Shown here one piece after another: positions 9,918-23,627 of a DNA stretch of 64,000 nucleotides. Under the pieces are notes generated by a model. It worked only from the letters and a program-made list of their open reading frames with translations, ran no database searches and had not been told where the DNA came from. The DNA is from Leptodactylus fallax. Its lineage: Eukaryota > Chordata > Amphibia > Anura > Leptodactylidae. Position numbers and translations under genes: made by a program. The stretch spans positions 372,001 through 436,000 of the forward strand of contig CAMRHE010000654.1 of the NCBI GenBank assembly GCA_947044405.1. Direction: 5' to 3'. Numbering within the stretch: the first letter of the stretch is position 1; every line of letters begins with the position of its first letter.

Positions 9918-10659
9918 ACCAAAGCCAGAGGCGTAGCTAGCGGGGGGGCAAGGGGGGCGGGCCCAGTGACTTTGTGGGGCCCACTCCGGGGCCGCCGCAA
10001 GTGCACATTAAAAATTTCAACTGCATCGACACAGGACACCGATGCAGTTGAAATACATGACAGAGCAGAAAGCTATTAGCTTTCAGTTCTGCCATTCTAT
10101 AACCTGTACATGTAGCAGTGATGGGGTGAGCAGGACCTCCTCCGGTACACAGCCTGTGCGCATCTACTATTTTATTTCTAGTGGTACTATAGAATAGAGG
10201 GTCAAGGTTCCTGGAGGAAAGTAGAAGACGCGCACAGGCAGTGTGCACGAGGAGGTCCCGCCCGGAACCTTGACCGCTATTCTACGTTTCCAGTGGGAAG
10301 AAAATAGTAGATGCGCACTGGCTGTGTGCAAGAGGTGGCCCCGCCCACCACATCACTGCTCTGTATGTACATTAAAACTATACAGAGCAAGTGTATATGG
10401 AATGGTATGTGGGGGAGGGGGACTATAACCTGTGTGTGTGTGGTGGGGAGGAGGTTAATCTTAGCTCACTATTACAGTAATAGTGCCCCCCACAGGTAAC
10501 AGCACTACTTATGTGAGGAGGCTATTACCCGTGGAGGGGGGCACTATTAGATGTGGGGTGGCCCTGCAACACCCTCCACCCCCCCTCCCCACGGGCTGCG
10601 GAAAACTGGTCCTTGGTGCGAAAAAGGTTGGGGGCCACAGGCTTATAGTGGATTGCGGC

Positions 10660-10996
10660 TTAGGGTGGTTTCACACTTGCGCCAGAGTCCGTCTGCCACG
10701 AATCTGACTGAAAATCTCAGGAAACTGTATAGGGACTGGATAGAGAAAGGTTAGCGACGCATTGCTTAAAAACCCATTCATTTGAATGGGTTTTTAAAGC
10801 AATGCGCGGGTGTGCGCTTACACCCTCTGCGCCGCGAATCCAGTTTTTTTCACTGGAAAAAGTCGGACATTCAAATGAATGGGTTTTTAAGCAATGCGTC
10901 GCTAACCTTTCGCTATCCAGTCCCTATACAGTTTCCCGAGATTTTCAGTCGGATTCGTGGCGGACAGACTCCGGCGCAAGTGTGAACCCACCCTTA
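10660..10996. mobile_element. Foldback MITE, family A, inside the hAT
   Basis: Long inverted arms begin TTAGGGTGGTTTCACAC and end GTGTGAACCCACCCTTA. The arms include a shared block around AACCCATTCATTTGAATGGG and nearly the entire element can fold on itself. There is no coding capacity. A second copy is at 19739-20079. Confidence 0.85.
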
Positions 10997-11367
10997 CACA
11001 GGTTCCCTAGCGACAATTAAGACGTCAGTGTCCTGGCACAGGCGGGCGTAATGACATCACTACATAATGCTACCTGTGCTGGGACACAGACGTCCTGTGG
11101 TAACGGCATCTTGTAGGCTGCAGGATACAGCAAGGAGAGTCGGCGGTGGCAAGTTCGAGCAGGGGAATTGGAGGCAGGTGAGGATTATTGTTGTTTTTTT
11201 GGGGGGGAGGAGGGAGGCCTTAAAAATATTAAGGGCCAATAACCATAAGGGGTCATTAGGGCAAGCAGGAGCATTATTAATATAAGGGGGCTATTGGGAG
11301 GCAGTATTTATGTAGGGGTGTAAAAGGGTATTGGGCTATACTAATTTAAGGTGGGCATTTTTGATTT

Positions 11368-11779
11368 AAAGGGGTTGTCCAGGAATTACAGTAATTGGGC
11401 AGGAGGCCGGGGAAGGTGAAACATAAAAAAAAGACAACATATTCAACAGTCTCCAGCGATCACTGTCCAGGGGCTTGTTCTGGCAGAAGTCCTCGCCACA
11501 TGTGACTGCTGAGGCCAACTTGTGGCCTCAGTGGTCACAAAAAAGGACCCATGAGGTCACCAGTGACATATGCGAGTGACGGCCTGGGTCCTTTCCTGAG
11601 ACCGCTGAGGCCACGTGCAGCAGGGACTTCTGCCAGAACAAGCCCCCAGGCGACGCTGGACCTGACAGCAACAGGGGGCACCAAAGTGCCTGGGACAGGA
11701 GAGTATGTTTTGTTTTTTTTTATATTTCACCTTCCTCGGCCTCCTGCACCAGTTCTGCATTTCCTGGACAACCCCTTTA
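11368..11779. mobile_element. Foldback MITE, family B, inside the hAT
   Basis: The left end AAAGGGGTTGTCCAGGAA is the inverse complement of the right end TTCCTGGACAACCCCTTT, and the arms continue with complementary 'GGAGGCCGGGGAAGGTGAAA'. Partial relatives of this end (GGGGTTGTCCA) occur near 20925-20950. Confidence 0.82.
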
Positions 11780-12093
11780 AGGGAATATAGAGGAGAACTA
11801 TTAATTAAGGGGTATTATTAGCTGAGGTATTAGCAGGCATACAGAAGTATTTTTGGGGGGGCACAGGGACATTATTCATTTAAGGGGGCATACAGGAGTA
11901 TTATTAATTGCGGGGGCACAGGGGCATTATTAATTGAGGGACACTATTAATTTAAAGGGCTGTACTATCATACATTTTAAAGCAGGCAGCAGGCGAGCGT
12001 TATAACGTACTTTCCCCCCTTTACCTGCACTGGGCTGTCTGTCACCGTTGCTTGTATACAGAGAGGCTGCAGAAAGATGTCACAACAGCGGAA

Positions 12094-12560
12094 CCGCAGC
12101 AGCCCAACACTATATACTGCTGTCCTATAGAGAGCGGTGATTGGCTGCAGCGGCCCAACACTATATACTGCTGTACTGTAGAGAGCGGTGATTGGCTGCA
12201 GCGGCCCAACACTATATACTGCTGTACTGTAGAGAGCGGTGATTGGCTGCAGCGGCCCAATACTATATACTGCTGTACTGTAGGAGAGCGGTGATTGGCT
12301 GCAGCGGCCCAACACTATATACTGCTGTACTTTAGAGAGCGGTGATTGGCTGCAGCAGCCCAATACTATATACTGCTGTACTGTAGGAGAACGGTGATTG
12401 GCTGCAGCGGCCCAACACTATATACTGCTGTACTGTAGAGAGCGGTGATTGGCTGCAGCGGCCCAACACTATATACTGCTGTACTGTAGAGAGCGGTGAT
12501 TGGCTGCAGCGGCCCAACACTATATACTGCTGTCCTATAGAGAGTGGTGATTGGCTGCAG
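12094..12560. repeat. 51-bp minisatellite with an inverted CCAAT box in each unit, about 9 units
   Basis: Units recur every 51-52 bp (CGGCCCAACA at 12151, then 12202 and 12253). Each unit contains GGTGATTGGCTGCAG, whose ATTGG is an inverted CCAAT core, and ACTATATACTGCTGT. It lies wholly inside the hAT element. Long open frames through it are an effect of the periodicity, not genes. Confidence 0.92.
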
Positions 12561-13216
12561 CGCTCTCGTCAATTTGACATCAGTGCTGCAGCCGCTCCTT
12601 ATACAAATAGTGCAGTGAAAGTGATGGCTGGCCCAGGGCAGGGACAGAGGCCGGGGATGCAGGTAAGTGTCAGTGCATTTTTATTTACAACCCTGTCCTG
12701 CTGCCTGCATTAATATTTCTGATCCCGAACAATCCCTTTAAGGGGGCATACAGGAGGAATTAATTTAAGGGGCACAAAGGGGCATTGTTAATTTAAGATA
12801 CATATGGGGGTATCATATGTTTACAGGGGATTTTTATATCATGTATTTTATAATTGGGGGTAGCAGCAGGATGGGGACTTTGTATAGGCAAGAAAACTGC
12901 GGGTCACGTGTCTAGAAAAGTGAGGAGCCAAAGATGTCTGTGATGCAAACTTTACAGAGACAAGCTGCAGGTGGAAGAACTGGTCATGGCGGTCCAGATT
13001 GAGGAGACGAGAAAGGTGAAAGATTACAGTCAGAGACGTCAGCTGTAAGTAACAACATTTTCCTGTACTGTATTTACTTCAACTATATGCAGAGCCCTGT
13101 GTACAGCCAGTATATACGGTCACCATATAGTGATAACATCGGTATATCCAGGTAGGGGCCACTTGGATATGTTTGCCCCCCTGTGCCGAACCCCTAGCTA
13201 CGCCTCTGACCAAAGC

Positions 13217-14171
13217 AATTCAAGACAGTATTTGAGAAGTTTGTTAACCCTTTAAGCACTTCACAGGAATTAAAACAAAATAAAGGTGAAAAATATACAT
13301 TTCAATTTTTTTCAATGCTATGTTCATTTAACCCTAAAATTTGCACATTCACAAAGGGTTAAAGGAGAAAATGCATCCCATAGTTTGTTGTACAATTTCT
13401 CTCACGCGCTATAATCCCCCATGTGTTAATGTAACCTGCTCTTTGGGCACACGACAGGACGCAGAAAGGGAAGGAGCGACATTGAGCTTTCAGAGGGCAG
13501 ATTTTACTTGAATCGTTTTCAGGTGCCATGTTACATTTGCAGAGTACATGAGGTACCAGAACAATAAAATCCCCATTAAATTACCCCATTTAAGAAAAAA
13601 CACCCCTCAAGGAATTTATCAAGGGGTATAATGAGCGCTTTCACCCTACAGCTGTTTGACAGTTCTAGTAATAATCGCTATTGCTATTATTTTAGCGTGT
13701 AATGGATATCGCTAGAGAGGCGGGCGGCGTATTTTACTCTATAATGATCAGGTATGGACAGGACAGGGACAGTGAAAAAATAAAAACTTTTTTGATGACT
13801 TTGTGTATGTGTTGTGTGTTTGGTACAACTCTTTTGGCGCTGCGATCTCAGCGATGGTAAATGTCCGGGTCACAGCGCCAATAAACTTCCTGGTTATGTT
13901 CAGAGGCGTATTACAGAAGAATACCCCTCTAATAAGGCTCAGAGGGGTATTACATTATCCATCTATGTGACCATCAGAGGGCAAAAGTATAGTATGCTCT
14001 CTGATTGATAGGAGAGGGGATAACATGGACACATAATCTGTCACATAGAGCTTATGCACAGATGATGATCCGGAGCGATCTGCTGTTAAAAACGCTGTCG
14101 GGTATTGAGATCCGCATTCGAATCTCAATGCCCAATAGCATTTTCAGCAGGGAATTGCTCCAGATCTGTAA
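13217..14171. other. Non-coding sequence right of the hAT
   Basis: This continues the repeat-like sequence broken at 9917. No convincing gene is seen. Confidence 0.5.
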
Positions 14172-14604
14172 GGATATGTTCACACGGAGTTTTTTGCAAG
14201 CTGAAAGAATCTGCTTCAGGAATTAGGAAACATTTTTTTGACGTGTTTTTTTTATATGATGCATTTTTTTGTAGCGGTTTTTGCCGCGGTTTTTTTGCTC
14301 CAGCACACTGTATGGACCTGGAAGCTTCTCTTTAAAAAACGCTAGTGGTTTTTGAGGCAGTTTTTACAAAAGGGGCGTCAAAAAAATGCTAGTGGTTTTT
14401 CTGCCTCCCATTGATTTCAATGGGTTTTTCAAGGCGGAATCCGCCTGAAGATAGGACATGTCGCTTTTTTTTCCCGCTAGCGGAAAAAATCAGCTAGAGG
14501 AAAAAAATCTGCTACTGACTCCCATTGAAATGAATGTGAGACGTTTTTGCAAGCGGATTCCGCGTCAAAATCCGCCTGCAAAAAACTCTGTGTGAACAAA
14601 CTTC
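14172..14604. mobile_element. Foldback MITE, family C
   Basis: The left end 'GGATATGTTCACACGGAGT' is complementary to the right end 'CTCTGTGTGAACA', and both arms carry TTTTTTGCA-type and GCGGAATCCGCC-type blocks. Partial relatives occur at about 25150-25320. Confidence 0.75.
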
Positions 14605-17600
14605 TGTCACTAACTGATGATGATGAGACAGATCCCATCACACAGTTATAACAAAGGAGCTCATTGCGCAGCCTCTACAACTATATATTTATTGAGGGAG
14701 ATTTATCATGTGATATGTTTGGGGCTTCTGGTATGTAAACAATGTGCTCACTCACCACCTCTCTCATAGTTCTGAGTTATTGCAGTGGTGTCCCATCATC
14801 CTAAAATTAAAGGTCTATCTTAAGGATAGATCATCAGTATTATGAAAGTGGATAGCACCTGTAAATTCCTAAGATAAAACCTTTAAGGGCTGGTTCAAAT
14901 GGAGGATTTTGGAGCTGATGTTTGAGGCAGATTCCGCCCCAAAATCATCTCCACATTCTGTCCAGAATCTGCCTTCCATTATTTTCAATGAGAGGCAGTG
15001 ATTTTTTTTTTTTTTGAGCACGCAGAAAATAAAGAAGTGTCCTGCTAAATCTTGCCATGGTTTACACTACTGACTGAGCCACAAAACACACGGTGCGAGG
15101 GTCACACTGGTTAACTCCATTGTATCTCAGGCTAGTCAGCGAGCAAATCATGGTCAAAAGTCGAATCTCTACTTTTGCTTTCCATAGCAGGTTCCACAGG
15201 GTTGGAATTTGGAGAGGAATCCGACATGGAAGACTCTCCAATTCCTCTGTGTGAACCTACCATTCATAGAGTTATATTGGACTTTCGTAGGGGACAGTCC
15301 CTGGTAAACCAGTCATGTTATGGTTTATAATTTATGACTGGTTATCCCTGGTTACACCACTGTATCTGGGGGAAGGTTGGCGGCTGGAGGTTAGAGGGTA
15401 CCATCTACACTCTGTTATGTGCAAGTATTCAGTTGTCCAATAGAATTTGTTGTCAAGGACAGGAATAATTCATGATGTAAATGTGTTTTTAAGGATTTTT
15501 TTTTTTTTACACAAAAGAGTTTATTCCAAAACACTGTGACCCTTCCTCTATTCAAAAAAGATTGTTGTACTGTAAGTTTATTTACCTAGCTAGGTGGGTC
15601 GCTGGGCAGGACCCCTAGTTTGCCCCTTGTCAGATTATATGTGAAATCATCAGTTCATGGTAAATCCCTGCATTGTTCTTCCTAAAAGCCTGCGTATCTG
15701 TGCTGGACTGGCCTGGTGGTTGCCTCTTGTCATTGACCCTGTTTCTAGCGTTGTTCAGAAACACTTCTTGCAAAGGATTTCTTTGCTGTCAATACTCACC
15801 CCTGCATGTAAAGGTAATATGCCTTGGTTTACATGGCAGAATTTGTAGAGGAAATTGAGGTGGTCTTCGACCATAGATTATTTTCCATATTATGGTCCTG
15901 TGGATGTTGTGGCGGAAAACCGAAGCAGTGTTTTCTGCTGTAAGTTTGCTCACTGTTTAGCCCTAGACACAATGGAGCTTATCAGCCTGAGCCTCGTGCC
16001 ATGGATTCTGTGGCTGAATTAGTCATGGAATTCGCAGGAAGATCCGTTGTTAGTGTCCTAAACAGAGAAGGATCCTTCGTTGCCTCCCATTAAATTCGAG
16101 GCAGATTTTGGCTGGAATTTGGCACTGATGTAGAGGTAAAATCCATGTCAAAATCAGCTCCATATTACGCCATGTGAACCTAGCCTAACATAGTAATACG
16201 TAGATAAATATACAGGATACATATCCTCAGGTGTCAGGACTTCTCTTTAATCTCTGTCCCCAAAACAACCTGGGGAACCCAACATGTGAAGAGTGCTCAA
16301 AAACAGGAAAAGAACCGGAGATGGACTTAAAGGGAGCCTGTCATCAAGTCTATGGGACACTAAGCCAAAAGCACGTCCTTATGCACTGGTGGTTTAGTGT
16401 CCTAATGCTGCTTATGCCAAGATTATCCACTCCGGGGTGTTTAAAAAAACTTGCTAATACTTAAAGGAGATAAACCCAAGATTCTCATCAGACTTATCTC
16501 CTGTGCTCCGGATGCACTCTGTATGTATGTGATGGTCTATAAGGGCATGCTGGTGGATTAGTGATCCACAATTTGATGACAAGCACCCATTAAAGGGTGG
16601 GCAGTGGGGGTGATCACAGCTCCAAAATGTTCAATTGAATTCTTTTATGCCCCTTATAACAGCATATGAGGAGTACATGTGGGATAACTGAGAAAATCTT
16701 TCACCCTGAAGATTTTGCCCTCTACATCTTGACAACTGAGAGTAGTGTATGTCCCGAATGCCTAAATATTTGACTTTCAATGACTGGATGTGACTATATG
16801 TCAGCAGTATCAGAGGTTTTTTGTGCCCACCAGATAAAATGATTCTGGGGACTCACCATCAACAATTCCTAAGAAATAGACCATTGTACCCTTCAAATTT
16901 GGTTGTCTTTTGCTAGACAATTATTGTGTTAGATCCCCGACCCACCGCAGGATTATCTTGTACTGTGGTGGGTCAGTCCGACACTATACTTAGACCCTCT
17001 TTTAGAACTAAAACACATATGAGGTGCTTGTATGCCAAGGTAGACAGAGAACCAGGAGGAGTAGCAGTGGGGATCGACAGGAGGACTCATGAAAGCTAGA
17101 ATTGTCCAGGACTGGCAGCAACTAAATAAAGAAAAATCCCTCCTTCCCAAAGTCATGTCCACCATTGCTCAGTATTTCAGACAGAATGTTCTCTTATTTA
17201 ACCTTTTATTAGAGACAATATAATAATGCAATAGTAAGACATTAACATGTACATGTACTGTAAAAGACATAGAATAGTCTCAGAATCAACTTTATACAAT
17301 GACTGACAACCAACAGGTAGAAGGACCTACATAGTATATAGTGTAGTATACCGTATAGTATTTAATATTATATACACATGCTGGAAGTAAATAGCATTTT
17401 TTTATCATTTTGTGGATTTACTTCTCAACTCTCCTGGAATGTCCGGAAAGCCCTCGCAAATATGGGTAATGCTCCGGTCTTGAAGGAGTGGTCAAATCTC
17501 CTGAACTCGGGTTTCCAATCAAATTATTGGTAAGGTGCACTTTACTTTCTGACCACATCACAAAAAATGGGCGTGACTGGTATACTTCATACCAGCTAAA

Positions 17601-17985
17601 GGGGAGGGGCTTTTTAAAAAATTTCACTCCATGTGACATGCCTCCTCAATTCGACCCCTGACAATTTGGTATGATTTACATTGAGAGATCTCTATCTTAG
17701 AGGTTTAAAGGCACAGGCACCCCCTCTCCAGTCCCTGGTTATATATTACTAGGTGGACTTTTAAGACTAGAAACAGATAAAGGCTCATTACGATACAAAA
17801 ACACACAAAAATATCACTAACAAAGAAGATGATCTAGTCATAGGGACTAAGTCGACTTTACGTTTGTAGGTATGATCATGTACGAATCATCACCTTTAAC
17901 CCCTCCATCATCTTCATACCATTGGCTAAATAATTCACCAATCACATTCTGGTTCCTTTCACAGTCTCTGGTTGGATTTCTTGAG
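14605..17985. other. Non-coding region between T2 and the MITE
   Basis: Scattered fragments resemble MITE ends (for example near 14890 and 16170, 'GTGAACCTAGCCTAA'). The open frames here are short and lack family motifs. I see no gene, RNA gene or tandem array. Confidence 0.5.
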
Positions 17986-19603
17986 TTATGACGGTTTCTT
18001 CAAGTTACTGCCTCCCCCTAATATCTTTATAGTACCTTGCCCTACCAATACTGCAGCATGAAGGGGCTTGGTGAAGGTGGCAGTGAAGGTGTGTAAGTGT
18101 CTGATAGGGTCACACAGCTCATAAAAGGACAGCCGCCCGGCCTCATAATCCAGACAGATCCTGAATGTATCACTGGAGATCTTGTCAGGTAACCGGATCT
18201 CTTTACTGTCATGTCTCACTGAATACTGATTATTATATCTGATAAAACTCCAAGATTTGTTATTTTCGCCAATGAGTGACTGCTGCCCCTTCCTGTCTAT
18301 ACTGGGATAACACATTCCCACCCTCCAGCTTCCTGAACTACTGTTCACAGATGTACTGATCTCCACATCCCAGTAATACCGCCCTGAGGTAAATTTCCTG
18401 CAGCTTATCACCTGACTATTCTGGAATCTCTCTGGTGTTTTAGGACGACGGCTGGAATTAAATGTCGTCCAGCTTGCCGTTCTATCATATATACGAACAT
18501 TATTATGAGCTGTGTTTACATCCAGTAATATGTCTGCAGGATCTGCCAAACAGAACCCACTTCTTATACCTTCTACTATGTCATATAATGTGCGTAATGT
18601 GTTTTTCATCACAGCCACATCCTGATCATCTACAACATAGTGGAGTTGTTTATCATGTCCACCTGTGTCCTTATTACATCCCCCCTCCTCAGGATCACAC
18701 AAGTCACCTGTGTCTGGATCCTGTAAGACAGTCAGTGGATCAGTCATGTTACACAGCTCCTCAATGTGCCTCATCTTCATGGACAGTTCGGCCTTCTTTA
18801 TTTCCAGCTTCTGGATCAGAGCAGAGAAAAAAAAGGGACTCTTCCTTCTCCTGCCTGGAGATCTCACTCAAGACCTTCTTCTCCAGGTAGTCCAGTTGTC
18901 TCCTGATGTTTGCAAACTGGGCAGCGACTCTGTCAGCTTCTCCAGATGCTTTTTCTTGATTTTTCCTTGTGCGCTCCTCCAGACTTTGAAGTCTTTCCTC
19001 AGTCTCCTCTCTTTTTGTGGTCAGTTTCTGGAGAACATTTCTCAGTTTCTTCTTCTTCTTCTCAGAGGCCTCATCCAGCATCTCCACCCAGTGTCCCCGA
19101 TATTTTCCAGCCAAACTGCAGGACACACAGATACAAATACCATCATAATTACAATAGTACTTTAAAAGTTCCTTATGGACAGAACATTTCTTGTACTCCA
19201 GGGATGTGCTTGGCTCAAATAAGACGTGCTCTGGTGACTTGCTGTGAACTTTCAGATGTTTATCACACAGAGAAGCTTCACATTGTAGACAGGATTTCAC
19301 AGCAGGTACAGGAGAGTCCACACAGTAAGTACAGAAGATCCCGGTTTCTGTCTGTGCTGGTTGAGTAACCAGGAAATTCTCCATTATATTGCACAGAGCT
19401 AAACATCTCATCAGTACAGGCCGCACCTGAAACTCTTCTCTACATTCAGGGCAGGAAAAAACTCCAGACTGGTCCTGTGTATCCAGCACACGATCAATAC
19501 AGACCCGGCAGAAGCTGTGCCCACATCTCAGCATTACAGGATCTGTATAAGTGCTCAGACAGATGGAGCAGAGCAGCTCAGCTCTCAGGTCAGAGGACGC
19601 CAT
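17986..19603 (-). pseudogene. TRIM copy T2 with a +1 frameshift
   Basis: The start is ATG 19603. The N-terminal frame gives an intact C3HC4 RING, two B-boxes and coiled coil, then leaves phase at an A8 run (18827-18834 on the plus strand). There the sister copies have 15 bases between shared anchors and this copy has 16. The downstream phase continues to 17986 with the end of the coiled coil and a full PRY-SPRY ('SSDTFRICLDYEAGRLSFYE'). The B-box2 HRGH is HRGHW-like, so ligands are retained. The TATA segment present upstream of most copies is missing. Both facts point to a dead gene; a sequencing error in the homopolymer is the main alternative. Confidence 0.88.
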
Positions 19604-19738
19604 GGCTGAGACAGGAAGTGAGAAAGGAAGCTATAATTCTGTGACCCCCAGGAAAGGGCGGAGTAGCACAAGATCAGTCACTATTAACATGTTAATGGAC
19701 ACTATTTATAATCAGATTTTTTTAAGGCTAAGGGTGGG

Positions 19739-20079
19739 TTCACACTTGTGCTTGAGTCCATCCGCTGCCAATCTGAAAATCTCAGGAAACTGGATAGGCA
19801 CCGGATAGTGACAGGTTAGCGACGCATTGCTTAAAAACCCATTCATTTACACCCTCTGCGCCGCAAATCCAGTTTTTTCGCTGGAAATGGAGTCCTGCAT
19901 GTCCGACGCAGAGGGTGTAAGCGCACATCCGCGCATTGCTTTAAAAACCCATTCAAATGAATGGGTTTTTAAAGCAATGCGTCGCTAACCTGTCGCTATC
20001 CGGTGCCTATCCAGTTTCCCGAGATTTTCAGTCGGATTGGCAGCGGACGCACTCAAACGCAAGTGTAAACCCACCCTTA
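19739..20079. mobile_element. Foldback MITE, family A, second copy
   Basis: Ends TAAGGGTGGGTTCACACTTG and CAAGTGTAAACCCACCCTTA are inverted complements, and the interior matches 10660-10996. It lies about 135 bp upstream of the T2 ATG. Confidence 0.88.
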
Positions 20080-22394
20080 CAATGTGGGTATATTTGAAAA
20101 AAAAAAAAACTCTTAGTCTGCACAAAAATGGCAAACAATTGCTCAAGTTTGGTCGAACATACCTGTGAGCTTTTTCATTACAGCTGTGCGACATGAACTG
20201 TCTATTCCTCCTCATCATCAGATAGTGATAGACATTTGTGTTCCTTTATATTCCAGACAGATCTTGTTAAATCTACCACCAACCATTGCAGACGGTCAAT
20301 CACAGTAAATTTTTAACTGAATTGGCCATTTCAGACAACTTTTTTCTTTTATATGTGGCCAGCTTAACACTCAGGATTATTCAGTAGTAAATAAGAAAGA
20401 GTGAAATAAGGCATAGGAAGCACCACCAATTTAAAGAAGCACTCCAATCATTTTTTTTCTATCATTGTGTATCTTTTCCTCCCATATATCTAATTCAGCT
20501 AGTGTTACTTTCTTTAGTCACTGACTAGCGCCAGTGGCCACATGCGGCACAGCTTTAATGAAGGAGATGGTAGTGCAACCACACTAACTATATACTTAGT
20601 AGTCTCTTATAGTCTCTTAGATTATTTAAGAGCACATAGAAAGAAAATTTCAATGTCCCCCCAGCAGGCAGATTTGGTACACTCCTCTAGCTGTCCATAG
20701 GATGCTGTGCTGAGGCACCATGGGATTGACAGAAGAGCATAAATACCAAAATGATGTCTGATTAGGAGCTGGAGTTCAGAGATGTGAGTGCAATAGACAT
20801 AAAAAAACCTTAAAGAGGTCATCATAATATTTTTTTTTATAGAACTGGGGACAGGTGTATGTTTTTTTTTTTTACATGTTTTGCACCTTCCCTGGCCTAA
20901 AATAAAAATTATCCTAGACAACCCCTTTAAGTGTTAAAGGGGTTGTCCACTTTCTAATGTTCATGGCCTGTCCTGAGGATAGGCCATCAATATTAGATCT
21001 GCTGCTCCAGTAGATCATGGCTCTAGGTAATCTAGAAGTTTATGAGGCAGTGCTGCGGTACCTCAAATCACTGCTAAGAATTGTATTCACGAACCGGGAG
21101 CGCTATTATACTCTGGAGTCTCTTTAGACCCCAAAATATAATAAGTGGAGGTCCAGGGGAAGTGCGGAAACCTCGCAGCGTTTGGCACTCTCATGGGGTC
21201 CTCTTTGATCATTTTCCTGTCTCCTTCATGACGTCACAAGCTCTAGGGGACCTATGAGGCCTGTGATTGGGTCTCAGTGGTCACGTAAGACTTGCCAATG
21301 TCATGGCGCTTTAATACAAGCATTATGATGTCAGCATGCTCCACATGAGGCCTGTGATTGGGTCTCAGCAGTCCCCCAGGAGTCCAGAAGACGACTGAAG
21401 AAGATCTCAAGGAAGCCCGTTAGAGGTGAGGGAAGGTCAATATCAATGTTTATTATGTTTGAGCACCTCTCCCCGGCCTCCCGAGCGCAGTACTAGCCTC
21501 ATACTTATGTTCTGAGATGTTACTCCACTTTCTACTCTACTCCTACTTGAGTGAGAATTTTACAATTTTGCTTTCAATAAATCTGGTGTATAATACGGTG
21601 ACTTTGGTTGCGACTCAAGTCACATGACCAGAGACTGCTGTGTTGCCCTGCAACTGCTTCAAAGTTGCAACATCCTCTAGGTTGCAATATGACTCCATTT
21701 ACTTACATACGTAAAGGAATCACAGGGCAACACAACAATCTTTGGTCATGTGACAGAAGCTGCCGCCAAAGTCGCCATGTATCCTAAGTCTTACACTCAC
21801 ACATGTGCCAAATGTATGTGGAGACCTGTTGTGAGGGTGTCATGGCGTCTCCCCTTGTCTTGTCCTGAGGCTCTGTGTGTGCATCTTGTGGTGCTCCTTG
21901 CTGGTGGTGATGTGATGGGACTCAGCGCAGCACAGGAGTGGGCGGAGACTGAAGGGGAGGAGCTAGAGGGGTGTGGTAAAACATCAGTTGGCGCCTGTTC
22001 TGTGAGGGAGAAATGACACTGCTCAGTGACGCTGCCCCTGAGGTGAATTGTGGCAGATGTGAAGAAATCTTCTATTTTACCCTTACCAGCCATCTTGTTT
22101 GGTCCATCAGTTCTGATTATCACCTATGATAACAGACTGTACTAATAATTCAGTGTGGACCCCCCAAGTGTTCCCACAAGAAATGGATATTACTTTGCAT
22201 TGAGACCTTGCTGTCATGGCTGCCAAAGGCGTGGAAGGAAAGCGTATATATGTAAGTACTACTAATATATATATAGGTATACATATAGTACTGTACTAGT
22301 CATATATCCAATACAGTATGAGAGCTGGCTGTGTCATTCGCACTTTACTCACTAAATCTATGTACTGGGCCAACCAATGTGCTAAAACAGTCCT
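20080..22394. other. Non-coding region with small inverted repeats
   Basis: It contains partial family-B MITE ends near 20925-20950 and a foldback of about 185 bp at 21595-21780, where GGTGACTTTGG is matched by CCAAAGTCGCC and GTCACATGACCA by TGGTCATGTGAC. No gene is supported; the small open frames near 21750-22120 lack any recognisable motif. Confidence 0.55.
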
Positions 22395-23627
22395 GAGTGT
22401 GAGGTAATAAACCCAGTATTATACCCCCTGAGTGTGAGGTAATACTCCCAGTATTATACCCCCTGAGTGTGAGGTATTATACCCCCCTGAGTGTGAGGTA
22501 ATGCATCCAGTACTATACCCCCCTTATTGTGAGGTAATACAGCCAGTATTATACCCCCTGAGTGTGAGGTAATACACCCAGTATTATACCCCCTGAGTGT
22601 GAGGTAATACTCCCAGTATTATACCCCCTGAGTGTGAGGTAATACTCCCAGTATTATACCCCCTGAGTGTGAGGTAATACAGCCAGTATTATACCCCCTG
22701 TTGTGAGGAAATACTCCCAGTATTATACCCCCTGAGTGTGAGGTATTATACCCCCTTGAGTGTGAGGAAATACTCCCAGTATTATACCCCCTGAGTGTGA
22801 GGTAATACAGCCAGTATTATACCCCCTGAGTGTGAGGTAATACTCCCAGTATTATACCCCCTGAGTGTGAGGTAATACAGCCAGTACTATACCCTCCTTA
22901 TTGTGAGGTAATACAGCCAGTACTATACCCCCTGAGTGTGAGGTAATACACCCAGTATTATACCCCCTGAGTGTGAGGTAATACAGCCAGTACTATACCC
23001 CCTGAGTGTGAGGTAATACACCCAGTATTATACCCCCTGAGTGTGAGGTAATACAGCCAGTACTATACCCTCCTTATTGTGAGGTAATACAGCCAGTACT
23101 ATACCCCCTGAGTGTGAGGAAATACTCCCAGTATTATACCCCCTGAGTGTGAGGTAACAGCCAGTACTATACCCCCTGAGTGTGAGGTAATACACCCAGT
23201 ACTATACCCCCTGAGTGTGAGGTAATACAGCCAGTACTATACCCTCCTTATTGTGAGGTAATACAGCCAGTACTATACCCCCTGAGTGTGAGGAAATACT
23301 CCCAGTATTTCCCCCTGAGTGTGAGGTAATACAGCCAGTACTATACCCCCTGAGTGTGAGGTAATACACCCAGTATTATACCCCCTGAGTGTGAGGTATT
23401 ATACCCCCCTGAGTGTGAGGAAATACTCCCAGTATTATACCCCCTGAGTGTGAGGTATTATACCCCCCTGAGTGTGAGGTAATGCATCCAGTACTATACC
23501 CCCCTTATTGTGAGGTAATACAGCCAGTATTATACCCCCTGAGTGTGAGGTAATACAGCCAGTATTATACCCCCTGAGCCCGGAGTGTGAGGTACTACAC
23601 CCTGTATTATACCCCCTGAGTGTGAGA
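22395..23627. repeat. 35-bp minisatellite, left block
   Basis: Units of about 35 bp read CTGAGTGTGAGGTAATACAG plus CCAGTATTATACCCC, with variants TACTCCC, TACACCC and TGCATCC. More than 30 units are present. The array is interrupted by a palindromic insertion at 23628 and resumes at 24463. Confidence 0.93.

Larger units (their letters stand above)
9926..13208. mobile_element. Non-autonomous hAT-type DNA transposon, 3.28 kb
   Basis: The ends are inverted repeats: CAGAGGCGTAGCTAG at 9926 and CTAGCTACGCCTCTG ending at 13208. Both flanks carry the perfect 8-bp target duplication ACCAAAGC (9918-9925 and 13209-13216), diagnostic of the hAT superfamily. No transposase frame is present. The interior has acquired two foldback MITEs and a 51-bp minisatellite, so the element is a composite that must have moved with, or later gained, these parts. 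Confidence 0.93.

Noticed and set aside
11977..12572. Several overlapping open frames on both strands with repeating 'LQPITALYSTAVYS' type peptides
   Set aside because: They are produced by the 51-bp minisatellite (a multiple of three), not by a repeat protein gene.
21750..22123. Overlapping plus and minus frames of 88 and 108 residues
   Set aside because: Composition is unremarkable and there is no motif; not supported as coding.
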